From Actinomycetota bacterium (lineage in GTDB: Bacteria > Actinomycetota > Actinomycetes > Nanopelagicales > Nanopelagicaceae), in contig CANHRM010000001.1 of NCBI GenBank assembly GCA_947463725.1, positions 48,906 through 112,905 on the forward strand: DNA of 64,000 bases, written 5' to 3'. The position numbers were made by a program, and so were the translations under genes. The notes beneath the pieces are model-generated. The model did not search any database, was not told the origin of the DNA, and saw only the letters and a program-made list of their open reading frames with translations. Below are positions 9,430 to 19,403 of this stretch, one piece after another (positions within the stretch are counted from its first letter, which is position 1; every line of letters starts with the position of its first letter).

Positions 9430-10794
9430 TTAAGATTTAATTCTATCGCCGATTTCTTTCGCAGCTATATAGGAAAACCCAAAAGCCGAAAGCAAACCAT
9501 TTCCTGCTAAATAACCATCAGAGCCGTGACCTGATATACCTACAGCGGCTCCACCAGCTGCAAACAGTCCACGTATTACGGCGCCACTCTCTTTTATCAC
9601 TTCAGCATTTTGTGTTACTTGAAGTCCACCTTGGGTATGAAAGAGTGCTGGGCGTACTTTAATCGCGCCAAAAGGAGCCTTCAGAGACTTTTCAAATACT
9701 TCACGGCCAAATCGGTCAGTTGCCTCACCATTAATTACGGCATTCGCATTATTAAATTCTGAAACTAGATTCGATTCAGGTACAGAAATCAATTTAGCTA
9801 ATTCTTCTACTGTGTCTGCCCAAATTACTGCGCCACTTGCAGCAGTTATTTCATATTCTTTGAACAGCATTGAACCGGCATCTATTTCCTTATCAATAAT
9901 GATCCAGCCCGCATTTCCCTTTTCTTCATTTAGAATTGCCGCATATTCAGAGTATCCAGCTGATTCGTCGCCGAATCTTGAGCCATCAAGATTTACGATA
10001 AAGCCACCTTGCATAATTGTTGTCCAGCCAACCAATGTTTGGGCATGTGAAGAAATAGCAGCATGACCTTGATAAGAATCTAGATAGCCAAATGCAGCGC
10101 CATGTTTAATACCTATTTGAAGCGCTTCACCTTTGGAATATTTAGAGCCATGGTAGTAAACATATGAAATCTCTGTGTTGTGCTCGAGGAGTAACTTCTG
10201 GTTTGCACCATATCCGTTAGTCGCCATCAATAAATTAGAAGTTTTAATTTCTTCCACAACTCCGGCAGAGTTCTGTACACAAGCCGCCACAACCTGGTCA
10301 TCCTCAATTACTACATCTACTAATCGAGTGTTAGATCGAAATTCAAATAGATTCTTAGACGTGGCTTCTTTCCAGATTGGCCCTAAAACTAGCTGTCCCA
10401 TGCGCCCTGGAACAGAGAGGCATCTATCTACAGAATGACCTGGGTAGTGAAAATCTGTCACTAGCTCCCAAGGCACGCCAAGCGAATCAGCCATCCATTC
10501 AACAAGTTCGACGCTGACATCTGTCAACGCCTTTGTTGCTACTGGATCGGCTTGGTTCTTTGTTTTCTTATTGATATCACTTACAAAGTTTTCAGGTGAG
10601 TCAATAACGCCTGACTCTTTTTGCCATCTAGTCCCGCTGGCAGGAAACATTCCTGAAGTCATCGAGGTATTACAAGTATTAATAAAGTCCGGCGATGCAT
10701 CAATTAATAAAACTTTTGCTCCGAGTTGGGCAGCTTTGATCGCACCTACTAGTCCACCGCCGGCACCTGCAACAACTAAATCATATTTTTCCAT
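9430..10794 (-). CDS. FAD-dependent oxidoreductase (fumarate reductase/ketosteroid dehydrogenase-like)
   Basis: VVAGAGGGLVGAIKAAQLGAKVLLID Rossmann motif; GLFAAGGAAVGISGHGSDGYLAGNGLLSAFGFSYIAA C-terminal FAD motif. Confidence 0.88.
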   Translation of the reverse strand: MEKYDLVVAGAGGGLVGAIKAAQLGAKVLLIDASPDFINTCNTSMTSGMFPASGTRWQKESGVIDSPENFVSDINKKTKNQADPVATKALTDVSVELVEWMADSLGVPWELVTDFHYPGHSVDRCLSVPGRMGQLVLGPIWKEATSKNLFEFRSNTRLVDVVIEDDQVVAACVQNSAGVVEEIKTSNLLMATNGYGANQKLLLEHNTEISYVYYHGSKYSKGEALQIGIKHGAAFGYLDSYQGHAAISSHAQTLVGWTTIMQGGFIVNLDGSRFGDESAGYSEYAAILNEEKGNAGWIIIDKEIDAGSMLFKEYEITAASGAVIWADTVEELAKLISVPESNLVSEFNNANAVINGEATDRFGREVFEKSLKAPFGAIKVRPALFHTQGGLQVTQNAEVIKESGAVIRGLFAAGGAAVGISGHGSDGYLAGNGLLSAFGFSYIAAKEIGDRIKS

Positions 10795-11435
10795 TAATTA
10801 GTCTCCAGAACCTTTTTGTGACTAAAAATAATGTCTAGCGCCATTTCTGCAGGATCAACAACTTCCAGAACTAATCGGGATTCGATTAGGTTAACGGCAG
10901 AGCAACCATTGATAACGATCGAGGCGCCTTTAGCTGCAAGCTTTTCAACAGCAGTTTCTAAAGAGCTATGCCATAACTCTTCATTGCTGATGGCGTCAAA
11001 ACCAAGATTAATTACTTCATTGCCTACGAAATTCGCAGAATATCCATATTCATCAATTCTTCTGACAAGCTCAGCACCTATTGCATCATTTCGCGTTACG
11101 GCGCCAATCTGGTGGCCAGAATTTACTAAGTCTGACATCACGCATTCCAACATACCTACAACAAATTCGTCCCCGCCTTTTCTAAATCCGGGGTCTAGAA
11201 CACAATCTGGCATCAGGAAATCATAATCTCGCCGATTTATCGAACCTATGTCGGCAATTAGCCCAAGATCACTCGCAACAACATCTTCTGGAGTCTCAAG
11301 CTCTTTTGGGTCAAGTTGAATAAAATTCACTAAAGTAACTTTCAAGCCTTCTGGTGAAATTCGATCATAACGTTCTTGTCGCCTATTAAATTCAGCTTCA
11401 GTTACATGGACTGGTGTTATCGAAATGACTCGCAT
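10794..11435 (-). CDS. Asp/Glu/hydantoin racemase superfamily protein
   Basis: Two Cys motifs (PDCVLDPGF and INGCSAV) at positions expected for Asp/Glu/hydantoin racemases. Confidence 0.7.
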   Translation of the reverse strand: MRVISITPVHVTEAEFNRRQERYDRISPEGLKVTLVNFIQLDPKELETPEDVVASDLGLIADIGSINRRDYDFLMPDCVLDPGFRKGGDEFVVGMLECVMSDLVNSGHQIGAVTRNDAIGAELVRRIDEYGYSANFVGNEVINLGFDAISNEELWHSSLETAVEKLAAKGASIVINGCSAVNLIESRLVLEVVDPAEMALDIIFSHKKVLETN

Positions 11436-11547
11436 ATTCCTACCTCCTGCTTCCTGACTTAACGCAATTCTAAAGAGTATTCATTGGATTATGTACTACC
11501 TAAAACCCTAACGCAATCACTTTCGAAACAATTCAAATAGGACCGAC

Positions 11548-11564
11548 GTTCCACCTGATGAAAT
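11548..11564. promoter_or_regulatory. GTTCCACCTGATGAAAT, candidate operator related to the 3862/35584 palindromes
   Basis: 14/17 identical to the reverse complement of the 35584 site; about 113 bp upstream of the 11435 start. Confidence 0.4.
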
Positions 11565-11644
11565 TTGAGAGAGATTATTGAGGATTAAGGATGACCAGAA
11601 CTCTAATTCAAAGAAAATTGGGGTCTTTGTGGTGATATCTCGCG

Positions 11645-12919
11645 TTATCTTTTTTCTCTGGACTTAAATAATCCAGAATCCAAGCTCGAATAAATTACTA
11701 AAAATGAGATAAGTACTATTAACGTGCCACCAAGTTTCAAAGTATTTTTAGGTCCAAGTAAATCTGCAACGAACCCAATTAGTGGCCCACCCAGCGCCAT
11801 TCCACCACTAAAGATGACTGTATAGATTCCAAGTATTTTCCCTCGAATTGCATAGGGCGAATGATTTTGAATCAAAGAATTTATGGCGATCGTAGTTAGA
11901 AGTGCAAACAATCCAGATAGCGCCAACATGGACGAATAAATAATTATATTCGGTGAGAACCCAGCACCTATCTGCCAAAGCCCAAATATGAGAGCAGTGC
12001 TAGCCAATTTTGTTATTGGCACTCGGGTGTTTCGATTAGCTGAGATTAAGCCGCCAAAAAGGGCACCCACAGCGATCGTAGAACTTAAAAGACCATAACC
12101 TGCGGCATCGAGTTTGAAGACATTTACTGCCATTAAAGCTGTAGTAATTGGAAAATTCAAACCAAATGATGCAACTGCCGCAATAATGACAAGTGCTTTT
12201 ACGATTGCTTTATCGGCCCAAATAAACTTCGAGACCGCAATAAAACTTGTCGTGTCAGTCACTTTGTCTTTTGATGCCAGGCCATTACCACTCGTACTTC
12301 GTATTAATGCCGCAAAAAATATGTAACAGCTAGTGCTTGCCAGTAAAGCAGCAGGCACGCCTAAAGTATGAACAGTAATTCCTGCCAAGGTTGGGCCAAT
12401 TATTCGAGCGAAGTTAAAATTAACCGAATTTAAGCTCACCGCATTAGGAACATTCGACTCTCCAACTAAATCTGACATGAGTGAGTGTCTGATTGGCATG
12501 TCAATGGAAGCAAATGTCCCCACTACTAATGCAAACGTGTAAACAATCAAAACATTATGCATATCTTTATAAACGAAAAATGCAAGAACTAATCCACTTA
12601 TCGCAATGAAAGAAGAACATATGGACATGATCTTCTTTTTATCGTGCCTATCTCCTAGGCCGCCGCCATAAAAGCTAAAGAAAATGGCTGGTGCAAATTG
12701 AAGGCCCGTTATGATTCCCAGCGAAAGACCACTTCCGGTCAGCTGAATTATTAGCCAGTCTTGTGCTATTCGATTCATCCAGGTGCCCAGGTTCATCACA
12801 AGTGCGCCGATAGCGAAGCGCCGGTAATGCTGAAAGCTCCACGAGAGAAAAGTTCGCTTTAAACTTACTTTAAATGTGCCAGACCAAGCTTTTGGTGTTA
12901 TTACTCCGTTAAATTTCAT
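11645..12919 (-). CDS. MFS transporter (EntS-like MFS_3)
   Basis: LGTWMNRIAQDWLIIQLTGSGLSLGI, GGGLGDRHDKKKIM. Confidence 0.88.
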   Translation of the reverse strand: MKFNGVITPKAWSGTFKVSLKRTFLSWSFQHYRRFAIGALVMNLGTWMNRIAQDWLIIQLTGSGLSLGIITGLQFAPAIFFSFYGGGLGDRHDKKKIMSICSSFIAISGLVLAFFVYKDMHNVLIVYTFALVVGTFASIDMPIRHSLMSDLVGESNVPNAVSLNSVNFNFARIIGPTLAGITVHTLGVPAALLASTSCYIFFAALIRSTSGNGLASKDKVTDTTSFIAVSKFIWADKAIVKALVIIAAVASFGLNFPITTALMAVNVFKLDAAGYGLLSSTIAVGALFGGLISANRNTRVPITKLASTALIFGLWQIGAGFSPNIIIYSSMLALSGLFALLTTIAINSLIQNHSPYAIRGKILGIYTVIFSGGMALGGPLIGFVADLLGPKNTLKLGGTLIVLISFLVIYSSLDSGLFKSREKR

Positions 12920-12938
12920 TGAGTAATATATTTAAAGA

Positions 12939-13742
12939 TTATTTTGAATAATCTTTAATGAGCTCTGCTGCGATATCAGTAGTCCATCCGCGTTGGAAGT
13001 AATATGCACTCACGATCTCGGTTGGCTGAAAAGCTTCAAGTTCTTCATTACTTCCATCTTGGAAATTAACAAAACCCTCACCTTTCCATACATTTATAGT
13101 CGTGGCATTTCCCAAATTTAGGCCGAATAGTTGCTTGTTATCAGGCACATCAGGTGATGGTGATGGCAAATTTCGGTAAGTATAAATCCGATGCCCATAT
13201 GAAGGAATTCCATCATCAGGTAATTTTTCAGTCAAAGTGATTCCCATATCCAAAATTCTGGTGCCGTAACGGTCCACTTGACCACGAAGTCTTGTACCAA
13301 CTCCTAGTTTTGGTAATCCTGGATTTGCAGGTTGCAATTTTGTTTTCCAAACCTGTGCTTGTTTTTTCGCAAAACCCATGTAGTGACCAAAAACAACTGA
13401 CCAGTCTTCGGTTACCCAGATGAATGCACTGAAGCGACCAGGAACGTCTGCATACTTAACATAAAAACCAACTAAGCCTTCGGTGTATTGCGTTCTTTGT
13501 GGTTCATCAAATTCCTGGCCAGGATGCGAAGCACTTACTTTCACCATCTCTGCAACGTATGCATAACCTAAACAATCATCAGTTAACGTAAGACCTTCAG
13601 GTAAATATGGGTTAACAACTTTTGGATCTACACGAAAGTTAACTTGAATTGCATCAGCACTAATGTGATGCGGAGGATTTTCAACCAATGAAGAAAGACC
13701 TTTGGGTGAAACTGGATTACCAAAACCAATAGGACCTGACAT
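12939..13742 (-). CDS. Acetoacetate decarboxylase family protein
   Basis: DPKVVNPYLPEGLTL...YAYVAEMVKV and GHYMGFAKKQAQVW (Lys-Lys region of the ADC fold). Confidence 0.78.
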   Translation of the reverse strand: MSGPIGFGNPVSPKGLSSLVENPPHHISADAIQVNFRVDPKVVNPYLPEGLTLTDDCLGYAYVAEMVKVSASHPGQEFDEPQRTQYTEGLVGFYVKYADVPGRFSAFIWVTEDWSVVFGHYMGFAKKQAQVWKTKLQPANPGLPKLGVGTRLRGQVDRYGTRILDMGITLTEKLPDDGIPSYGHRIYTYRNLPSPSPDVPDNKQLFGLNLGNATTINVWKGEGFVNFQDGSNEELEAFQPTEIVSAYYFQRGWTTDIAAELIKDYSK

Positions 13743-13869
13743 TTTGAAAACTCCTCATCTAAATAGATAGAAATTTAAATTTTAATATCTTGTGATACAT
13801 TTCACCTGAAACTTTTACTTAGACATTGTAGACTTGAAAAAAGCTGAAGGTCAAGGGTTTTACATCAAT

Positions 13870-13887
13870 GTTTCGCTATAACGAAAC
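13870..13887. promoter_or_regulatory. GTTTCGCTATAACGAAAC imperfect palindrome, candidate operator
   Basis: 8 of 9 position pairs complementary; immediately upstream of the 13913 operon. Confidence 0.4.
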
Positions 13888-13912
13888 AAACAACTAGGTT
13901 GAAAGGGACCCA

Positions 13913-14929
13913 ATGAATATTGATACACATTCACATTATTGGCCAAAAAGTTTCCTACAAGCGATGCATTCTGGGAATGATTTCTTTGGATGGAAGCCAC
14001 AAAAGAGCGGCGACAAGCTAGCAATTTCACTGGGTGAAACAACTCTAACTTTTCCGGTACCTAAAGTTGATTTAGAAGACCTAGATGCTCGGTTCAAGCA
14101 TCGCAATGCCTATCAGCCTATTTCAATGGAAGCACTTCAAATCGTTGGTTTTCTATGGTGTCAGCACCTAGACGAGGAAGATGCTGCCAAATACACATCA
14201 CTGATTAATGATGAATTGAGCGAAGTCCAGGCTCAAAGACCAGATAGATACCGTGGAATGGGCCTACTTCCGATTCAGAGCGTCGCATTAGCTGAGCGCG
14301 AAATCAAAAGACTTAAAAATGAACTCGGAATAACTTCTCTTGCAATGCCAACATCATTTAGAGGGCAAAATTCTGACGAAGGCAATTTACTTAAGATTAT
14401 TGAAATTGCTGCCAAAGAAGATATGTCAATGTCATTCCATGCAACTTATCTAAATCCGATAGGCATTGAACGTTATTCAAGATATTACTTTATGAATAGT
14501 TTTGGTGCGCCAGCCGAAACTTCGCTATCACTGATGTCGCTAATCTATTCTGGATTCTTCGACCGTTTCCCTGAATCACGAATCCAATTTATGCAAGGTG
14601 GTGGCTGTGTGCCATACAGCATTATGCGTTTCACCCAACGTTACTTAGAACGTGAAGACTGTCGCGTGATGGATAATCCACCTCATGAATATTTGAACAG
14701 AATTTATTTCGATTGCCTTACTCACGATGATCTATCTCTTCGTCTATTAATTGATAGAGCAGGCATTGACAAGATTATGTTGGGAACTGACTATCCATTT
14801 AAGAGCGATCATCCTGGTGGTGCCTCAAATTGGCTCAGATCAGGTGTCTTGAAAGAGCATGAAATCGAAATGGTTGCCTACAAGAACGCTGCTAAGTTCC
14901 TGAATTTACCAAAAGATCTAATCTCGTAA
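13913..14929 (+). CDS. ACMSD-like amidohydrolase (Amidohydro_2), subfamily A
   Basis: IDTHSHYWP (HxH), MSFHATYLNP, MLGTDYPF; usual HGGG reads MQGGG. Confidence 0.85.
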   Translation: MNIDTHSHYWPKSFLQAMHSGNDFFGWKPQKSGDKLAISLGETTLTFPVPKVDLEDLDARFKHRNAYQPISMEALQIVGFLWCQHLDEEDAAKYTSLINDELSEVQAQRPDRYRGMGLLPIQSVALAEREIKRLKNELGITSLAMPTSFRGQNSDEGNLLKIIEIAAKEDMSMSFHATYLNPIGIERYSRYYFMNSFGAPAETSLSLMSLIYSGFFDRFPESRIQFMQGGGCVPYSIMRFTQRYLEREDCRVMDNPPHEYLNRIYFDCLTHDDLSLRLLIDRAGIDKIMLGTDYPFKSDHPGGASNWLRSGVLKEHEIEMVAYKNAAKFLNLPKDLIS

Positions 14930-14931
14930 TT

Positions 14932-16161
14932 ATGGCGACAACACACATCGATTTCGTCGGTGATCGTGCTCCCACAAATACCGCTCTAATTGTCATCGAT
15001 GTGCAACGCACTTTCACTGAAAGTTCTTTATTCGGTATTGCTTCTGCCCAAAGCGTGCTAGATAACATAAATGCAGCTGTCGATAGAGCTAGAGGGCTTG
15101 GCATTCCGGTTATTTGGGTTCTTTATCGAGTAAGAACTCAAGTTGGCCAAGGATTAACCAGTAAACGTTATGGAGTTCCAGATTTACACACGGGCGAAGG
15201 TACTGACCTAGATCCAAGACTTCATTTCATGGAAGAAGATGAGGTAATTGTTAAGCCTAGACAAAGTGCCTTTTATGCAACAGATCTTGAGTATTTACTG
15301 CGTAGCAAGGGAATTAAGTACCTTTGCTTTGCTGGAGTAACCACCAATGTATGCGTCTTGGCAACGGTAAAAGATGCCAGTGAGCGTGACTTTGCTGTTA
15401 CGTTGCTAGAGGATTGCACTGCTTCGCTGCCAATTTTGCAAAATGATGAAGAGATCATGAGCGCAGATGAGGTTCAAAAAGCTGCTATCAACTTTTTACG
15501 CTGGGCTTACGGACCAGTTGGAAAATATAGTGAAGTATTTGATCAGATTGAGTCAAATAAGAGCAACGTAAAAGTTGAAAAAGATCAGAAATCTGCCCTA
15601 ATTATTATTGATCTGCAAAACACTTTCACGCAACCAACTTCGCAATTTGGGGTTCAAGGCGCTGATGAATTGATTATCAAGACAAATAATTTGGCAGAGA
15701 AGGCACGTAAAGCAGGTGTGCCAGTAATTTGGGTAAAGCGACAAGATCGAATTTCTGCTGGTCCAGGTGTCACTGCAGGCAGGTATGGACGTAGTGGAAT
15801 TCATAAAGCCGAAGGTGCGAAATTTGATACTCGGCTCGAGATCCACCCGCAAGATCTAATTTTAACTAAGCGTAGGCAGAGTTCCTTCTATTCAAGTGAT
15901 CTAGAAATAGTTCTAAGAGGTCTCGAAATTACAAAGTTATACCTAGCCGGCGTAACTACCAATGTTTGTGTCCTGGGCACTGCAAAAGATGCCTCTGAAA
16001 GAGATATGGATGTAAATGTAGTTGTTGATGTGACTGCCTCGCTTCCTATCCTGGTAGATTCGAAAACCACCTTAGATTCATCTCAAACTCAGTATTCAGC
16101 AATCAATTTCATCTCCTGGGCTTATGGCAAGCTGGTAAATTCAGAAGAAATATTTAACTAG
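14932..16161 (+). CDS. Tandem-fused isochorismatase-family cysteine hydrolase (two complete domains)
   Basis: ALIVIDVQ...IVKPRQSAF...TTNVCVLAT and ALIIIDLQ...LTKRRQSSF...TTNVCVLGT: two D-K-C triads in one ORF. Confidence 0.9.
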   Translation: MATTHIDFVGDRAPTNTALIVIDVQRTFTESSLFGIASAQSVLDNINAAVDRARGLGIPVIWVLYRVRTQVGQGLTSKRYGVPDLHTGEGTDLDPRLHFMEEDEVIVKPRQSAFYATDLEYLLRSKGIKYLCFAGVTTNVCVLATVKDASERDFAVTLLEDCTASLPILQNDEEIMSADEVQKAAINFLRWAYGPVGKYSEVFDQIESNKSNVKVEKDQKSALIIIDLQNTFTQPTSQFGVQGADELIIKTNNLAEKARKAGVPVIWVKRQDRISAGPGVTAGRYGRSGIHKAEGAKFDTRLEIHPQDLILTKRRQSSFYSSDLEIVLRGLEITKLYLAGVTTNVCVLGTAKDASERDMDVNVVVDVTASLPILVDSKTTLDSSQTQYSAINFISWAYGKLVNSEEIFN

Positions 16162-16165
16162 GAGC

Positions 16166-17524
16166 ATGACTTTGTATAACTCACCACTAGGCGATCTACG
16201 CAGATCAATTGACGAAATAACTAGCTACCAAGAATTAGCATTATCCAAAATGGTGAAGTTGATTGCTCAGAATCATCCACATTATTCAAAGAAATTTCGT
16301 GAGCTGGGAATAGAAATTTCAGATATCTCTACCCTCGCAGCTTTAGAATCACTTCCGATCACCGAAAAAAGCGAACTTGTTCTAAATCCAGACAATTTCA
16401 GGCTTAAACCTGCTGCCGGGGCTGAAGATGAATATGTAATTTGGGACATTGTTTACTCAGCCGGTACCAGTTCTTCGCCAACACCGATCTACCAAACTAG
16501 TTATGACTTCCGAGGTATTTTGTTGGCCCAAATCCGTATGGCTGAAATTCGCGGTATGGACAATAGATCAAGAATTATGAATTTATATCCGATCACTACA
16601 CATCCACACGGCGCCTGGTTGCGTGCCAACAATGCAGCCGCGGCATTAGGGGCATCTATTACAGCCGGTATGAGTGGAAGAGATTTTGGTTCATTCGAGT
16701 TAACTCGCAAATCAGCTGAAATAGTTAACTTAACTGTTGATACCAATCCAACTGTTTTGTGGGGCGTACCATCTTATATTCGTGAAGTTCTTAGCAAAGT
16801 TGCCAGTAGTGGCAAGAAATTACCAGAGCTAAATATGATTGCGGTAAGTGGTGAACCTTGTACTTCGGCTATGAGAAAATCTCTGACTGAGTTAGCCGAA
16901 TCCGTATCTAATACAGCAGTTAAAGTCTCAGATAGTTTGGGAGCATCAGAGCTCCAATGTGGTTTAGTTGAGTGTGAATTCGGTAGCGGATTCCACAATC
17001 CAGCACCAGAACTATTTTTCCTCGAAGCCTTAGATCAAAATGGCAGACGAGTGGCCGAAGGCGAAATTGGCAGTTTAGCCATCACACATTTAGACCGTCG
17101 TGGAACTGTGCTTTTGCGATATCTACTCGGCGACAAAGTGCAGATAACTTATAAAAATTGTGAAGATTGTGGTCGCGGCGGAGGTCGCATAGTTGCACAT
17201 AAAGGACGTGAAGGTCGCTTTACGAAAATTCGTGGAAATCTGGTTAACCTTGATGAACTTCTAAGGGTGCTGGCTGAAAATACTTCTATTTTAGAGTTCC
17301 AAATTGAAATTCATAAGCAATCAAAAACTGATTCGCTATCCCTAGATGAATTAACAATTCGAATCGTTCCTGGCCCATCTTGCAATACCTCTGATATTGC
17401 AGATCAAGTCTCAAAAGCGATCAAAATTAAGCCAGTGGTGGTGGTTGTAAGTAGAGAAGAAATTTGGGTAAATGAAAATAGCTTAAAAGCTACCCGAATA
17501 ATTGATTCTCGAGACTATAGCTAG
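16166..17524 (+). CDS. PaaK-like adenylate-forming enzyme (phenylacetate-CoA ligase family)
   Basis: YSAGTSSSPTPIYQT, SDSLGASELQ, YLLGDKVQ, CEDCGRGGGRI, C-terminal LKATRIIDSR. Confidence 0.82.
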   Translation: MTLYNSPLGDLRRSIDEITSYQELALSKMVKLIAQNHPHYSKKFRELGIEISDISTLAALESLPITEKSELVLNPDNFRLKPAAGAEDEYVIWDIVYSAGTSSSPTPIYQTSYDFRGILLAQIRMAEIRGMDNRSRIMNLYPITTHPHGAWLRANNAAAALGASITAGMSGRDFGSFELTRKSAEIVNLTVDTNPTVLWGVPSYIREVLSKVASSGKKLPELNMIAVSGEPCTSAMRKSLTELAESVSNTAVKVSDSLGASELQCGLVECEFGSGFHNPAPELFFLEALDQNGRRVAEGEIGSLAITHLDRRGTVLLRYLLGDKVQITYKNCEDCGRGGGRIVAHKGREGRFTKIRGNLVNLDELLRVLAENTSILEFQIEIHKQSKTDSLSLDELTIRIVPGPSCNTSDIADQVSKAIKIKPVVVVVSREEIWVNENSLKATRIIDSRDYS

Positions 17525-17536
17525 ATTGGAAATTTA

Positions 17537-18562
17537 ATGTCTGAAATCGTTAAATCTCAACAGATAATAGATACCCATTCCCACTATTGGCCTGAAGCTA
17601 TGGTTTCAGCGCTGAAGTCTGGTGGATCTTGGCATGGTTGGGAATTAACTAAAACGGCCAAAGGCAAGCTTGCCGTAGCTCGTGGTAATTGGATAGCGCC
17701 ATTTGAATTTGATGAATATGCAGGTGATATTGCTTTAAGACGCGAGAAAAGATTAGAACTCGAAAAGATTACAACTGAGCTATTGATGGTGCCTTCTTTT
17801 CTTTGGGGCTACGAGATGAGCCCAGTTGATGCAGCCGCCATGTGTCGAGATATAAATCGAGAAATGGCAGATGCAACTCGCAAAACAAACGGAACTGCAA
17901 TTGGTCTTGGCGTAGTTCCTCTTCAAGATCCGGAATTGACCCGGATTGAAGTGGAATTTGCAGTTAAAGAACTTGGAATCACAGCATTTGCAATAGGTAC
18001 AAGTGTGGCTAAAAAGTCCTTTGATGACCTTGAGGTTCGAAAGTCACTATCCCACTTATTCGATGCAGATCTGCCAGTTTTAATTCACGGTGTTTACTTT
18101 GACCGCATCGGCGCCGAACGTCTGCCAAATTACTATTTCGGAAATTCATTCTCAGTGCCGCTAGAAACAAGCGTTGCTCTGATGTCGCTAATTTTCTCAG
18201 GTCTGCCAGATGAGTATACAAATCTACGATTAGCCACTTCGCACGGAGGAGGCTGGATTCATTATGGCTTGGGCCGGTTTGAAATGAGACTTGCACATGG
18301 TCATGACCGTGGGCAGATGAAAAGTATGCCTTCTGAATATTTGAAGCGTTTTTACTATGACTGCCTAGTGCATGACCCAGATACTCTTGAATATTTAATT
18401 AAGAAGGTTGGCTCGTCTCAAATATTGATTGGTACTGACTTCCCGTTTGGCGGAGACATTATTGGCGGTTCAGCAAACTGGATCAATTCAATGGAATTTT
18501 TAACTGACTCTGAGAAGGTAGATATCTTCTATAAAAATGCCACACGGTTCCTAAAGTTATAA
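17537..18562 (+). CDS. ACMSD-like amidohydrolase, subfamily A
   Basis: IDTHSHYWPE, LIHGVYFDRIG, SHGGGWIHY, LIGTDFPF; canonical ligands present. Confidence 0.86.
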   Translation: MSEIVKSQQIIDTHSHYWPEAMVSALKSGGSWHGWELTKTAKGKLAVARGNWIAPFEFDEYAGDIALRREKRLELEKITTELLMVPSFLWGYEMSPVDAAAMCRDINREMADATRKTNGTAIGLGVVPLQDPELTRIEVEFAVKELGITAFAIGTSVAKKSFDDLEVRKSLSHLFDADLPVLIHGVYFDRIGAERLPNYYFGNSFSVPLETSVALMSLIFSGLPDEYTNLRLATSHGGGWIHYGLGRFEMRLAHGHDRGQMKSMPSEYLKRFYYDCLVHDPDTLEYLIKKVGSSQILIGTDFPFGGDIIGGSANWINSMEFLTDSEKVDIFYKNATRFLKL

Positions 18563-18590
18563 AGAACGTGCAACGGTTTTAAGATAGAAA

Positions 18591-19403
18591 TTAAATAAAT
18601 CTACCTAGATCTTTAGTCGGATCCAGAACGGCACTTAGTAATTTTTTCGTATACTCATGTTTCGGAGTAGTAAAAATAGCTTCTACAGTGCCGGTTTCAA
18701 CAATTTTTCCGGACTCCATTACGGCAATATCGTCAGAGATAAAAGCCACAGTGCCTAGATCATGTCCAATAAATAAGTAAGTCAATTGAAACTTCTGCTG
18801 CAAGTCCTTCAATAAGTTTAAGATTTGAGCTTGGATTGAAAGATCTAACGAGGAAATCGGCTCATCTAAAATTATGAATTCGGGCTGTAAAGCTAGTGCT
18901 CGAGCGATGCTGACACGTTGTGCCTGACCACCAGATAATTGATGTGGATATCTAGTGGCATAGCTTGGTTCTAGCCCGACCATTACTAATAGCTCTTCTA
19001 CTCTAGCTATTCTCTCTTTTTTGGTTCCAACTTTATGGACAACCAATGGTTCTGAAATCGACTTCAAGACCGTCATTTTAGGATTTAGCGACGAGAACGG
19101 ATCTTGAAAGACAGTTTGAATTCGACGTCTAAATTTCTTTAATGATGCCCCTGAAAGAGATGCGATATCTGTGCCGTCAAATTTTATTGAACCAGCAGTA
19201 GGCGCCAATAGTTTTGCCAAAATAGATGCCACCGTAGATTTTCCAGATCCGGATTCACCTACTACTCCTAGAGTTTTGCCACGATAAATTGAGAAATTCA
19301 CATGATCTGCAGCACGCAAGTTTGTGCGCGAGCCACGTGGACCAATTTTATAGTCCTTAATTAGATCTATAGCTTCGACTAAAGGAGCACCGACGTTACT
19401 CAT
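18591..19403 (-). CDS. Oligopeptide/dipeptide ABC transporter ATPase (DppF/OppF type)
   Basis: GESGSGKST Walker A, LSGGQAQRVSIARAL signature, ILDEPISSLD Walker B. Confidence 0.94.
   Translation of the reverse strand: MSNVGAPLVEAIDLIKDYKIGPRGSRTNLRAADHVNFSIYRGKTLGVVGESGSGKSTVASILAKLLAPTAGSIKFDGTDIASLSGASLKKFRRRIQTVFQDPFSSLNPKMTVLKSISEPLVVHKVGTKKERIARVEELLVMVGLEPSYATRYPHQLSGGQAQRVSIARALALQPEFIILDEPISSLDLSIQAQILNLLKDLQQKFQLTYLFIGHDLGTVAFISDDIAVMESGKIVETGTVEAIFTTPKHEYTKKLLSAVLDPTKDLGRFI

Noticed and set aside
13799-13812. ATTTCACCTGAAAC as another member of the operator family
   Set aside because: Arms are similar, but the spacing is 2-3 nt shorter than the other sites; too weak to include without a motif scan.
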